Assembly: GCA_964536835.1 (NCBI GenBank)
Contig: CAZIAZ010000007.1
Location: 7,367-71,366, forward strand
Source: DAONFI01 sp035403485
GTDB taxonomy: Bacteria; Planctomycetota; Phycisphaerae; SM23-33
Direction: 5' to 3'
Length of the DNA stretch: 64,000 nt
Both the position numbers and the translations under genes were made by a program. This document shows, in pieces, positions 51,693-59,991 of this stretch (within the stretch, counting starts at the first letter, position 1; each line of letters starts with the position of its first letter). The notes under the pieces were generated by a model, which was not told the DNA's origin, did not search any database, and saw only the letters and a program-made list of their open reading frames with translations.

Positions 51693-52027
51693 AGATTGCA
51701 ATTCCAACCGCGCAGGGCCGGCTGTGCATGCATTTCGGCCATTGTGAACAGTTCGCCATTCTTGACGTTGACGCGGATGCCAAAAAAATTATCGACACGA
51801 AATTCATTACCCCGCCGCCGCATGAGCCCGGCCTTCTGCCGCGATGGCTGCATGAACTGGGCGTCAACGTAATCATAGCCGGCGGAATGGGCCAGCGGGC
51901 TCAGGTTATTTTTGCACAGAACGGAATCAAGGTACTGGTCGGCGCAGGCGATGCTACGCCGGACGAACTTGCACTTGCATATCTGAACGACGCACTGAAA
52001 GTCGGCGAAAATGTCTGCGACCATTGA
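51689..52027 (+). CDS. NifX/ORP-type domain protein
   Basis: The third member of the dinitrogenase-cofactor domain family in this cluster, 112 residues. MKIAIPTAQGRLCMHFGHCEQF is the typical start, with Cys and His in MHFGHCE. GVNVIIAGGMGQRAQVIF and GIKVLVGAG are the conserved later strands. The start codon overlaps the mrp stop (ATGA), and its end overlaps the thioesterase start by 17 bp. It probably binds or passes a metal cluster with the Mrp ATPase. Confidence 0.92.
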   Translation: MKIAIPTAQGRLCMHFGHCEQFAILDVDADAKKIIDTKFITPPPHEPGLLPRWLHELGVNVIIAGGMGQRAQVIFAQNGIKVLVGAGDATPDELALAYLNDALKVGENVCDH

Positions 52028-52487
52028 TGCCGACAGGTTGACGCAGCGGCATAGGAAAATCAGGACGGCGATGCACCCGCATTGTATCGTGTGCGGCACG
52101 GATAATGAAAACGGCGGCCTGGGCCTGGAATTTTCGCTGTGCGACGACGGCAGCGTGGAAGCCGTCTTTCCCTGCCACGAGAGATTTCAGGGTTATCGCG
52201 ATATTCTGCACGGCGGCGTGACGTCGGCATTGTTGGACGGGGCGATGACGAACTGTCTTTTTGCGCACGGCATAGTGGCGGTGACGGCGGAGATGAACGT
52301 GCGGTTCAGGCATCCGATAAAACTCGGCATGCCGCTTACGTTGCGGGCGAAAATCACACATCAACAATCGCCGCTGTATATTGTCGAGGCAGGACTGATT
52401 CAGGAAAATCAGCTACGCGCAAAATCCGTCGGCAAATTCATGGAACAGCGTGACGAATCGGAGCGGCAGTTGTCCATGTTTTCGTGA
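52011..52487 (+). CDS. PaaI-type hotdog thioesterase
   Basis: A 158-residue hotdog-fold protein. Following a Cys-bearing N-terminus (HPHCIVCGTDNENGGLGLEF), YRDILHGGVTSALLDGAM is the PaaI/4HBT motif, with the HGG loop and catalytic-region Asp. It likely hydrolyses an acyl-CoA, but the substrate is unknown. Its start lies 17 bp inside the upstream NifX-like gene, so it is the fourth gene of the sigma-54 operon. A thioesterase is not an expected member of an ORP cluster. Confidence 0.85.
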   Translation: MSATIDADRLTQRHRKIRTAMHPHCIVCGTDNENGGLGLEFSLCDDGSVEAVFPCHERFQGYRDILHGGVTSALLDGAMTNCLFAHGIVAVTAEMNVRFRHPIKLGMPLTLRAKITHQQSPLYIVEAGLIQENQLRAKSVGKFMEQRDESERQLSMFS

Positions 52488-52499
52488 ACTCGCGCAGAG

Positions 52500-53111
52500 T
52501 TATGATTTTCCGACGAGCAGCTTGCATTCTTCGAGTTTTTTGACCACGTCGTCAGGATTTTTGACGAGCACGGCGTTTATGCCCAGCGAAGCGGCTGATT
52601 GTACGTTTTCTGCGATATCGTCGAAAAACAGCAGTTCTGACGGCTGACATTTTATTTGGCCGAGTACGAACTCAAAGACTTCGCGGCTGGGCTTGTCCAT
52701 GCCGATTTCGTTGGACATCCAGCATGCGATGCTTATTTCCTCGAACCACCGGCCGTGCAGATAGTCAGCGTGAACGTCGTTTATGTTGCTCAGCACGTAC
52801 AGCGGTACATTCAGCCGCTCATACGCCTCGCGCACCTGCGGATACTCTTCGCCCAGCAGGGCATACCACGAATCGAGAAATTCTTCATAGCCGATGTTCA
52901 GCGGTTGGGCTATGAATTCGTCGAATGCCTGGCGGATGGTTCGTCGGCCGCGGTTGATTTCGTGTTCGACGGCGATGGTCTTCCTGACGACGTCGTTTAC
53001 CACCGTCATATCCGCACCGGATTTTTCCACGAGATTTTTAATAAAAAACTCAGTTTGCACGGGCATTATAACGTTGCCGATATCAGAAAGAACGGCTTTT
53101 ATATGTGACAT
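52500..53111 (-). CDS. HAD-family phosphatase (YihX-like)
   Basis: A 203-residue haloacid-dehalogenase-type hydrolase. AVLSDIGNVI is motif I, with the DxGN variant found in YihX-like phosphatases. VLSNIND is motif II, Lys in DKPSREVFEFV motif III, and LFFDDIAENVQSA motif IV. The helical cap lies at residues ~17-80. The usual substrates are sugar phosphates or nucleotides. AAGG is near the ATG at 53111. It converges on the ORP operon with a 12-bp gap. Confidence 0.9.
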   Translation of the reverse strand: MSHIKAVLSDIGNVIMPVQTEFFIKNLVEKSGADMTVVNDVVRKTIAVEHEINRGRRTIRQAFDEFIAQPLNIGYEEFLDSWYALLGEEYPQVREAYERLNVPLYVLSNINDVHADYLHGRWFEEISIACWMSNEIGMDKPSREVFEFVLGQIKCQPSELLFFDDIAENVQSAASLGINAVLVKNPDDVVKKLEECKLLVGKS

Positions 53112-53161
53112 TTTTCTACCTTGTTTCCACTACGCGTTTTCGGAAAATCATATCGGAAAAT

Positions 53162-54112
53162 TCAATTGCAGAGAGCTACTATGAGTTGCTGCATGGCTGT
53201 TTTTGGTTCTGTGCCGGATTTCATAGACAGGTCAGCCTGCAGGAGTTTTTTCATATCGCCTTGAAGGCCTTGCAAGCCGCGGCGACGAAGATAGGCCGCA
53301 AACTCCCTGTCCTTGAAAATCCTCAAAGAACGGAAGACCGCCTGCTGATTTTCTCCGCCGGATATTCGCTGCTGTGCCTGCAGAGATCTCTGTATATTCC
53401 ATCGCAGCTGTCCCAGCAAGCCGAATTCAGCCCCACGGACAGCCATCGCCGAACCTGTGGCTTTCAGCGCGGACGCTACGTCGGCTGCGATTATCGCATT
53501 GACTACAGCAAACGCTTCCGGCGCAGAACGGGCAGTGACGATAGCGGCGATGTCCTTTTCTGTTATTTCGGGACGATTCCATGCATAGGTGACGAGCTTG
53601 TCGATTTCGTTCCGCAGTTCTCCGACGCTTTCCGGCACCATGTCGCACAGCATCGCAGCAGCAGCCACCGACATTTTTTTGCCCTCAGCCGTTACCGCGT
53701 CCTGAACCCACTTGCAAAGCTCCGCGCCGGCAGGTGAGTTGCAGTCCACGACTTCTCCGGCTGCGGCGATTTGTTTTGTCACCGTCAGCCGCTTGTCCAG
53801 CGTGTTCATCATCAGTACGAGAGTGCCGCCGGACGAAGGTTTTTCGAGATATTTCTGCAAGCCGTCGCGATTTGCCGCGACGAACGCTTCCGCCTCGCAC
53901 ACTACCACCACGCGATGCGGAGCAAGAAACGGCATGGTGCGCAACTCATCCAGCACAGTCGCCAGTTCAACTTCAGGGTCATATTGGACGACGCACATCT
54001 GCGGGTCGGCATCGCCGATGGCGGCTGATATGATGTTCTGTCGAGCCTGGCTTTTCAGAAATGCATCTTCGCCGACGATGGCATAAACGGGTTTTGTCTG
54101 ATTTGCTGTCAT
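53162..54112 (-). CDS. holA: DNA polymerase III delta subunit
   Basis: The clamp-loader delta subunit, 316 residues, which opens the DnaN ring. VYAIVGEDAFLKSQARQNI is the family start, RTMPFLAPHRVVVVCEAEAF the conserved RxxPFxxxxRVVxV stretch, and ELRNEIDKLVTYA the middle signature. The helical C-terminal collar domain follows to the end. No clear ribosome binding site precedes the ATG. It lies just downstream of pyrK on the same strand. Confidence 0.92.
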   Translation of the reverse strand: MTANQTKPVYAIVGEDAFLKSQARQNIISAAIGDADPQMCVVQYDPEVELATVLDELRTMPFLAPHRVVVVCEAEAFVAANRDGLQKYLEKPSSGGTLVLMMNTLDKRLTVTKQIAAAGEVVDCNSPAGAELCKWVQDAVTAEGKKMSVAAAAMLCDMVPESVGELRNEIDKLVTYAWNRPEITEKDIAAIVTARSAPEAFAVVNAIIAADVASALKATGSAMAVRGAEFGLLGQLRWNIQRSLQAQQRISGGENQQAVFRSLRIFKDREFAAYLRRRGLQGLQGDMKKLLQADLSMKSGTEPKTAMQQLIVALCN

Positions 54113-54158
54113 TGGTGTTTCAAGGATACAAAACCCGCCGCCGGATTACAAGGCTGCA

Positions 54159-55118
54159 TTACCAAAGCACATCCTGTGCCCTGAAAACAGGACCGTCCGT
54201 GCAGCAGAGTTTATAGCTCCAGCCGCATTCCTTCGAGGAATCCTTTATTTTGACTATACACGACTGACACGTTCCCATGCCGCAGGCCATGTGACGTTCC
54301 AGAGAAAGGTAACATTCGATATGTCGTTTGCGGCAGAGTTCAGCCAATGCCTTCATCATCGGCTCCGGCCCGCATGAATAAGCCGTCACCTCTTCCGGCT
54401 GCCAGCCGCATGAGTCGAGATATTTTTCCAACGCCCGCGTTACCAGTCCGTGAAAACCGATTGAGCCGTCGTCGCTTGCTATGACTACCGGCGTATCATG
54501 GCGGCTGAATTCGCTGAAACAGAGGGTGGCGACGGGCTTTGTGGATGGCTGCTCATAACCAGCCGTCAGTGGCAGCAGATTTTCTCCGCGTACGCCGCAG
54601 AAGGCTACCGTCTCTTTGCCGGCTTCGTGCAGGATTTGGGACATGTAAATCATCGGCGGAATGCCCACGCCGCCTCCGACGAGGATGGCTCTTGGCCGGC
54701 TGGTCAGCGGCATTGAATTGCCGAGAGGGCCGATGATGCTGACGCTGTCGCCGATTTCACATCCGCTTAGCCAGCGTGTGCCGACGCCTACTACGCGGTA
54801 TATGAGTTCCAGCCTGGTTTTGCCGTTGACTTTTTTACGGCCGGCGAGGCTGATTGGCCTTCGCAGCAGCGTTTCATTGCCGAGCAGCTCAGGCTGTGAG
54901 AAGTGGGGCGGCTGGTCCTGCGGCCATTCGTTGACTATCGCGCCAGCCTGCTGAACCGGCTTGCGACATTGTACCTGGACGAACTGGCCGGCACTGCATG
55001 ACGCAAACGGCTGACTGGTTTCGTCAACCTCCAGCGTCATGCGATAATGCTCGTCGCATAGCGAGTCATTGCTCAGAACGGTACAGAGGAATACGCCGCG
55101 TTTTTTTGTATCGCACAT
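54159..55118 (-). CDS. pyrK: Dihydroorotate dehydrogenase electron-transfer subunit (PyrK)
   Basis: The FAD/2Fe-2S subunit that passes electrons between dihydroorotate dehydrogenase B and NAD, 319 residues. LLRRPISLAGR is the FAD-binding RxxS motif, VGVGTRWLS follows, and LVGGGVGIPPMIYMSQIL starts the NAD-binding domain. The 2Fe-2S cysteines are in CGMGTCQSC and KLCCTDGPVF (C-x4-C-x2-C ... C). An insertion of about 30 residues after the first strand (NEWPQDQPPHF) is unusual. The catalytic PyrD subunit is not adjacent. Confidence 0.92.
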   Translation of the reverse strand: MCDTKKRGVFLCTVLSNDSLCDEHYRMTLEVDETSQPFASCSAGQFVQVQCRKPVQQAGAIVNEWPQDQPPHFSQPELLGNETLLRRPISLAGRKKVNGKTRLELIYRVVGVGTRWLSGCEIGDSVSIIGPLGNSMPLTSRPRAILVGGGVGIPPMIYMSQILHEAGKETVAFCGVRGENLLPLTAGYEQPSTKPVATLCFSEFSRHDTPVVIASDDGSIGFHGLVTRALEKYLDSCGWQPEEVTAYSCGPEPMMKALAELCRKRHIECYLSLERHMACGMGTCQSCIVKIKDSSKECGWSYKLCCTDGPVFRAQDVLW

Positions 55119-55195
55119 CCGGTGGCTCGAAAATTGGAAATAAAAAATTAAAAATCGGGAAACAAAACCGCCAATCGAAAATCACGGAGGGATTT

Positions 55196-55627
55196 TCAGT
55201 CCCGGCTGAAAGGCGTCGTTCGGCCTTCGCCGGTTTCTTTCTGCAGGTCTTTGGCTTTCTGAATCAGTTCGTTTTCATTCGGCATGTGCCGTTTCTGCAG
55301 GATATGCAGCGTTTCGCGGCGGTCGTAATACGTCCACGGCGCTATCTCGCTGAACAGGTCGACGCCGACCCATTCAAACCACGGCGGGTCTATTTTGACG
55401 TGCGTGTCCAGCGTATCGTAACCGTCCTTGCGAATCGTGACGTCGTAATCGCCGTACCACGTGAAATCTATCGTAACTGGCGTTCGGCCGACTTCGACGT
55501 TGGAAACGTAAACTACGGCGCCTTCCGGCTCGCTGCGGATGGTCCACTCCCGTTCGACGCAGCCGCAGATTATTACCATCCACGTCAGCAGCCCGGCAGT
55601 CAACAGTATTTTGGTATTGTTCTTCAT
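55196..55627 (-). CDS. PEGA-domain lipoprotein
   Basis: A 143-residue lipoprotein with signal peptide and lipobox IICGC (Cys23). A PEGA domain follows (RSEPEGAVVYVSNVEVGRTP, then YGDYDVTIRKDGYDTL), which is a small beta-sandwich found in S-layer and surface proteins. The C-terminal 60 residues are helical and charged. It faces the periplasm. Downstream of it lies pyrK, with no clear promoter between. Confidence 0.85.
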   Translation of the reverse strand: MKNNTKILLTAGLLTWMVIICGCVEREWTIRSEPEGAVVYVSNVEVGRTPVTIDFTWYGDYDVTIRKDGYDTLDTHVKIDPPWFEWVGVDLFSEIAPWTYYDRRETLHILQKRHMPNENELIQKAKDLQKETGEGRTTPFSRD

Positions 55628-55684
55628 GGTCTCAAATTATCCACAGCCGGCCAGCGTATGACAAGCATTTTTCCTGTCTGCCAA

Positions 55685-55714
55685 AAAAAACGCAGCCTGC
55701 GTTTGAGGCTGCGT
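55685..55714 (-). terminator. Terminator of the small lipoprotein gene
   Basis: ACGCAGCC paired with GGCTGCGT with a 9-base loop, followed by eight T on the minus strand. It lies 38 bp past the stop codon at 55753. Confidence 0.9.
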
Positions 55715-55752
55715 TTAGCGTCTTGAGGGATACGTGCGTATCCTCTGGTTTA

Positions 55753-56142
55753 TCATGGATTGTACGAAACTGGTGCGGGATCGCCTACCTGGGAGAGGCC
55801 CTGGCCTTCCTGCCACGAAGGAATGTCTATTTTTGCGCCTTCGGGGATGGCTATCCAGATTCTGTCCTTGCAGTCGTCCGTCAGCGAGAACGACTGTTCA
55901 TGGCTGCCGGCGGTGAAGGTGTACGTCGTAGGCAGCCAGACGGGGCTGACCTGTATAAGCGTAGTCAGTTGGCCGCCGGCTGGAATAGTGCCCACATTCC
56001 CGACTCCAAGACCAGGTCCGTTTACGGTAAGCTCCAGCGGCTCGGTGGTGGTATTTACGAATGTTGTCTGCACCTTCTTGCAGCCGCCGGATATCAACGC
56101 AGCCGCTACAACCAGCGTAACTGTCAGAATTGACATTTTCAT
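55753..56142 (-). CDS. Small lipoprotein, unknown
   Basis: A 129-residue protein with lipobox ISGGC (Cys21). The mature part looks like a beta-sandwich (TTTEPLELTVNGPGLGVG; YTFTAGSHEQSFSLTDDC) with one further Cys. No known family is recognised. The ATG at 56142 has GGAG upstream and a strong terminator follows, so the gene is real and monocistronic. Confidence 0.75.
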   Translation of the reverse strand: MKMSILTVTLVVAAALISGGCKKVQTTFVNTTTEPLELTVNGPGLGVGNVGTIPAGGQLTTLIQVSPVWLPTTYTFTAGSHEQSFSLTDDCKDRIWIAIPEGAKIDIPSWQEGQGLSQVGDPAPVSYNP

Positions 56143-56297
56143 CGCAACGTCTCCAAAAAACAGATAAAATTTTAACAAAACGGTAACGTTCGCAACGCAG
56201 CTGCCTGAGCAGCCCTCGTCGGAGCATTATTGCATTATCGACAATGTTTTGCAAGAATTCTTTTTAAAAACGCATTGGAGTTCGTATAATTACTCGC

Positions 56298-56831
56298 ATG
56301 GACGCCAAAAAAGAAAAGATAGCCGTTTTTCCGGGCACGTTCGACCCGATAACGCTGGGCCATGTGGATATAATCCGGCGAGGAGCCGGGCTGTTCGACC
56401 GTCTCATAGTCGCCATCGGCCACAATCCTGAAAAGCAGAGCCTTCTGCCGATAAACGAACGGGCGGAAATAATACGACGGGTAGTGGCTGGCCTTGAACT
56501 TGCAAATGTTTCAGTTGATGTGTTCGAGGGGCTGACTGTGGATTTCGTCAAAAAAAGTTCCGCCGCCGCCATCATTCGCGGCGTACGCAATTCCAGCGAT
56601 TTGCTCTTTGAATTTCAGGTCGCGCTGACGAATCGCGTAGTTGCCGGCGTCGAGACCGTATTCATAATGACCAGCCCGCAATATTCATTTACATCATCCA
56701 GCCTGATACGTCAGGTGGCGACGATGGGGGGCGACATTTCCCAGCTTGTTCCGCCGGAGGTATTGGGTCATGTCCGCAAAGCGGCGGCGATGAAGAATCC
56801 CGCCGACCACGGCCTTCATGAGACGGAATAG
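56298..56831 (+). CDS. coaD: Phosphopantetheine adenylyltransferase
   Basis: The fourth step of coenzyme A synthesis, forming dephospho-CoA from 4'-phosphopantetheine and ATP. It is 177 residues, about 15 longer than usual at the two ends. FPGTFDPITLGHVDII holds the (H/T)xGH nucleotidyltransferase motif, AIIRGVRNSSDLLFEFQVAL the central signature, and YSFTSSSLIRQVA the C-terminal ISSS-type loop. It has only a weak ribosome binding site at 56298. Confidence 0.95.
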   Translation: MDAKKEKIAVFPGTFDPITLGHVDIIRRGAGLFDRLIVAIGHNPEKQSLLPINERAEIIRRVVAGLELANVSVDVFEGLTVDFVKKSSAAAIIRGVRNSSDLLFEFQVALTNRVVAGVETVFIMTSPQYSFTSSSLIRQVATMGGDISQLVPPEVLGHVRKAAAMKNPADHGLHETE

Positions 56832-56853
56832 CGTTTTTCCCAAAAAAACATTT

Positions 56854-57015
56854 TAGAGCAGTTCAATCTTGAGAGTTCCTTTTTTGCTGGTTTGCTTTGT
56901 CCGTGGCTGCGTCAGAAAAACTTCAGAATACTGCCAAGTATGCCTCATTTTCCTTCCTTGCCACGAACAAACCCACTGGCGCAAAAATATGAACTCTCAA
57001 TCTTTCAATGCTCTA
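56854..57015. repeat. Long palindromic repeat, copy 7
   Basis: Ends TAGAGCA (56854) and TGCTCTA (to 57015), with long imperfect arms (TTGAGAGTTC / GAACTCTCAA). The centre contains GGCTGCGTCAGAAAAAC and TTCCTTCCTTGCCA. Its right end provides the TAG stop codon of the TPR gene at 57013. It lies after coaD. Confidence 0.8.
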
Positions 57016-58350
57016 TCTGCCGTGTTTGGCGGCGATTAACGCCAGTTTCAGATAGCCGAACCAGCCGCCGAATCCCATGCGTTTTCTGAGCATGATTACA
57101 TTGGGGTCTTTAGGCGACAGCCGGAAGGCTTTTATCGTCAGGGCTAATGCCCGTTTATTCCGGCCCAGGCATTTGTAGGCTAACGCGAGGTTGTATATCG
57201 CCAATATGTACCAGCCGCAAATCCGTATCGACTTCCGGCAGTGAACTATGCCTTCCTCCATGCGGTTGAGCATGAAACAGCAGACAGCCAGATTGTGCAG
57301 CGCGTTTGCATCATTCGGCAGCAGGGCAGCCAGCCGCGCAAAAGCGTGATACGCAAGCTCAACCATCTTGCCTTCGATAAGCAGTTCTCCGATTTCCTGA
57401 AGCAGCTGCGGATTGTCGTCGTTCAGGTCAAGTTCAGCCTTGAGGTGAGTGAGGGCTGTACGTCGCTGGTCAGTATGCATGGCCAGGCGGCCCAGTCGCA
57501 GGTTCGCACCCTTGAATTTGGAATCTTTTTTTAGGGTCTTGCGGTAACGATAGGCGGCTGCGTCAGCATCGCCACGCTTTTCGGCGATTTCGCCGAGGAA
57601 GAAATGCGCGTCGGCGTTTTCCGGCTCTTTTTTCAGAACCGTCAGAAAATAATGTTCAGCCTCATCTGTGCGGTTCATTTCCGTCAGCAGTTCGCCCATG
57701 TCAAGCAGGGCGTCAATGTCGTCAGATTCGCAGATATCCAACTCCATCTGGAATTCATTTAACGCCAGGTCGAGTCTGCCCATCGCCCAGTATGCATCGC
57801 CTATGCGGGAGTGAGCCTGCGGCTGAGTGGGGTCAAGCTCAAGACACTTCATCCAGCAGTCTATCGCTGCCTCGTAACGCTTGCGGGCGTAAAGACTGTT
57901 GCCGATATTGAAATAACACAGCGGACAGGCGTCGTTGAGCTGCTGAGCCATGTAGAACATCACCTCCGCATCCTCGTGCTGTCCCATTTCGGTGTAGATT
58001 ATGATGCGGTTGCAATATCCAGGCTCATAGTTCGGGTCAAGTTTCTGGACTCTCTGAAACGTCTTGAGAGCCAGGTCGAATTTGCCCAGCCGGCCGAGGT
58101 TCACGCCCAGCCGACAAAGTCCTTCTATATCGTTCGGGTCCAGCCGGACGTTTTCTGAAAATGCCCTTATTGCGCCCTTGAAGTCGTCCAGCGCTTCGAG
58201 CGTCAGTCCCAGATTGAAGTGCCATGACGGATTGTAGGGATTAGAACTTATAGCAGCCCGCAGTTCTGCGGCAGCTTCGACCCAGCGGCCTTTGCAGTAA
58301 AGGTCGTGCGCACGTTCCACTCTGGAGTCGGCGTCCATCCACTCACTCAT
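57013..58350 (-). CDS. Tetratricopeptide-repeat protein
   Basis: A 445-residue protein formed by about a dozen TPR motifs from residue ~10 to ~410, e.g. SWHFNLGLTLEALDDFKGAIRAF, CYFNIGNSLYARKRYEAAIDCW and NLAVCCFMLNRMEEGIVHC. A hydrophobic C-terminus follows (GFGGWFGYLKLALIAA). There is no signal peptide and no catalytic domain. It acts as a scaffold of unknown partner. The ATG at 58350 is preferred over one eight codons upstream. The stop codon TAG comes from the end of a palindromic repeat, so the original C-terminus may have been different. Confidence 0.85.
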   Translation of the reverse strand: MSEWMDADSRVERAHDLYCKGRWVEAAAELRAAISSNPYNPSWHFNLGLTLEALDDFKGAIRAFSENVRLDPNDIEGLCRLGVNLGRLGKFDLALKTFQRVQKLDPNYEPGYCNRIIIYTEMGQHEDAEVMFYMAQQLNDACPLCYFNIGNSLYARKRYEAAIDCWMKCLELDPTQPQAHSRIGDAYWAMGRLDLALNEFQMELDICESDDIDALLDMGELLTEMNRTDEAEHYFLTVLKKEPENADAHFFLGEIAEKRGDADAAAYRYRKTLKKDSKFKGANLRLGRLAMHTDQRRTALTHLKAELDLNDDNPQLLQEIGELLIEGKMVELAYHAFARLAALLPNDANALHNLAVCCFMLNRMEEGIVHCRKSIRICGWYILAIYNLALAYKCLGRNKRALALTIKAFRLSPKDPNVIMLRKRMGFGGWFGYLKLALIAAKHGR

Positions 58351-58601
58351 GGTTCCACCATTCCCGACGCACAAATAGCGCCAGTACAGCTTTGTCAGCG
58401 TGTTTTTTTATAACACAGGGGCTGTCAGCAACGACATCCCACGATATGTTGTTTTGCGTCTTCAATATATTGTATACCCGATAAAAGAAATTCAAAGCAA
58501 TTTCGAAATTCTTTTATACAGCTGAAGTTCTCAAAAGCCTTTCCGAGCGGCATAATTTCCCATAAAATGTGAAAAATGCAACAAAATTTCGGGAATCGGC
58601 A

Positions 58602-59153
58602 TTATTTTTCGATAATTTCAAAAATTGACTGTGTTTTCACGAAAGTGGAAATTCCGCTAAGTGCGTGAAAAGACATGACATGCAGGCCTTTGGGCAATAT
58701 TTCATGATTGATGTAGGTAAACGCCGGCAAATCATTTGACGAGTCAGCCGGAAATTCTACGAACATGCCGTTCCTGTCGGCTCGCCGCTTTATTTCGCGA
58801 TGGGCAGCCTGGTAAGTGCGCGGCGTCATGGTTTCAACCTGAAATCCTGTCATGTAACGGATATCGTCAATATTCTGAAATTCATGCGTTTTTTCGCCGC
58901 GCATTGGCACGCTGAGGAGCTTTTTGCGGCACGGCAGTGGAACGGAATCGTCGGCGATGACTTCGCTCAGGGCTGACGTGGCGGTGTAGAAGCTCACCAC
59001 GTGCGAACATCTCGTCAGCCAGATGACGGCTTCAAAGCCGCCGTTATCAACCGTCAGCGAGTCATATATCTCGAACAGTTCCGGATGGAGTGACCTGTTG
59101 AACAGATTCAGCCGAAGGCTCTTGAGAAACTGCTTTTGTGCCAGATTCGTCAT
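58602..59153 (-). CDS. DUF2617-like conserved protein
   Basis: A 183-residue soluble protein. LRLNLFNRSLHPELFEIY near the start and HEFQNIDDIRYMTGFQVE in the middle are the most conserved-looking parts; they recall DUF2617 proteins, though I cannot confirm this. No catalytic motif is evident. Its start lies 92 bp inside the DUF2062 gene, in another frame, and no closer start codon preserves the N-terminal block. It likely depends on translation of the upstream gene. Confidence 0.65.
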   Translation of the reverse strand: MTNLAQKQFLKSLRLNLFNRSLHPELFEIYDSLTVDNGGFEAVIWLTRCSHVVSFYTATSALSEVIADDSVPLPCRKKLLSVPMRGEKTHEFQNIDDIRYMTGFQVETMTPRTYQAAHREIKRRADRNGMFVEFPADSSNDLPAFTYINHEILPKGLHVMSFHALSGISTFVKTQSIFEIIEK

Positions 59154-59733
59154 TTACGATTACAGCCTGTATTACTTCTTCCTGTGTACCTGGATGATCA
59201 TGCTTCTTGTGCCACCGCAGTATGCCTTTGCGATACTGCACTACCAGCCAGTATATCACAAAGTAGGATATAATTCCAAGCGCTCCGCCGACAATTATGC
59301 TCCCCAGCCACAATTCCCAGAAAATCTTCATTATGGAAGTGAACCAGTTGACGGTCGTGTCCCACCAGCCGCCATTGAACTGAAATGCCTGCTCGATTAA
59401 ATTCCATGCGTCGGCTTTTTTGCCGAGCATCCAGCATCCTACGACATAGTTGGGATAATAGACCGGCACGATTGTTACGGGATTGGATATCCAGACGAAC
59501 GGCACGCCCACCAACTTGTTGGCTCGGAACAGAAAACATAACGCCACAGTCAACGCCATCTGGATTCCTATGGTAGGCGTCCATGTCACGAATATGCCTA
59601 TCGCCACGCCCAAGGCTATCCGGTGGGGAGTATCGTCCAGACTGAGAACGCGGTGGACAAGGAACTGCTCGCCTGTCTTGAGCACAGCCTCCACGCTTTT
59701 AGTGACATATTTTAATGAATGCTTAATCGGCAT
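59062..59733 (-). CDS. DUF2062 membrane protein
   Basis: A 223-residue inner-membrane protein of the DUF2062 family. DTPHRIALGVAIGIFVTWTP and ISNPVTIVPVYYPNYVVG are the family signatures. Three to four membrane segments lie at about residues 40-60, 62-95 and 135-165. A hydrophilic, low-complexity tail of about 55 residues follows. In other bacteria DUF2062 domains accompany glycosyltransferases and LPS-type genes, as here. The ATG at 59733 has no ribosome binding site; it lies at the edge of a 43-bp tandem array that repeats the same start context. Confidence 0.85.
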   Translation of the reverse strand: MPIKHSLKYVTKSVEAVLKTGEQFLVHRVLSLDDTPHRIALGVAIGIFVTWTPTIGIQMALTVALCFLFRANKLVGVPFVWISNPVTIVPVYYPNYVVGCWMLGKKADAWNLIEQAFQFNGGWWDTTVNWFTSIMKIFWELWLGSIIVGGALGIISYFVIYWLVVQYRKGILRWHKKHDHPGTQEEVIQAVIVNDESGTKAVSQEPSAESVQQVTPSGTVRDI

Positions 59734-59986
59734 TTTTTTAAATGACAGTTAATCCACTTACGTTTACTTTGGTATTTTTTTAAAATGACAATCAATCCAC
59801 TTACGTTTATTTTGGCATTTTTTTTAAATGACAATCAATCCACTTACGTTTATTTTGGCATTTTTTTAAATGACAGTTAATCCACTTACGATTACTTTGG
59901 CATTTTTTTAAAATGGCAAGCAATCAACTTACGATTACTTTGGCATTTTTTTAAAATGACAATCAATCCACTTACATTTATTTAAA
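59728..59986. repeat. Tandem array of a 43-bp unit upstream of the DUF2062 gene
   Basis: Units begin ATGACAATCAATCCACTTACG (or close) at 59742, 59785, 59828, 59870, 59913 and 59956, giving periods of 43, 43, 42, 43 and 43 bp. The last is partial. Each is AT-rich with a T-run. On the minus strand four units read AAAAAATGCCAAAATAA or the AAAGTAA variant: a start codon, two codons and a stop. The true start of the DUF2062 gene has the same AAAAAATGCC context. Confidence 0.9.
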
Positions 59987-59991
59987 ATTAA

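Noticed and set aside
55638..55646. Single perfect DnaA box (TTATCCACA) upstream of the PEGA gene
   Set aside because: One isolated 9-mer in a window of this size is expected by chance; no second box or AT-rich stretch.
59742..59986. Possible CRISPR array
   Set aside because: Units are contiguous 43-bp copies without distinct spacers, and no cas gene is near.
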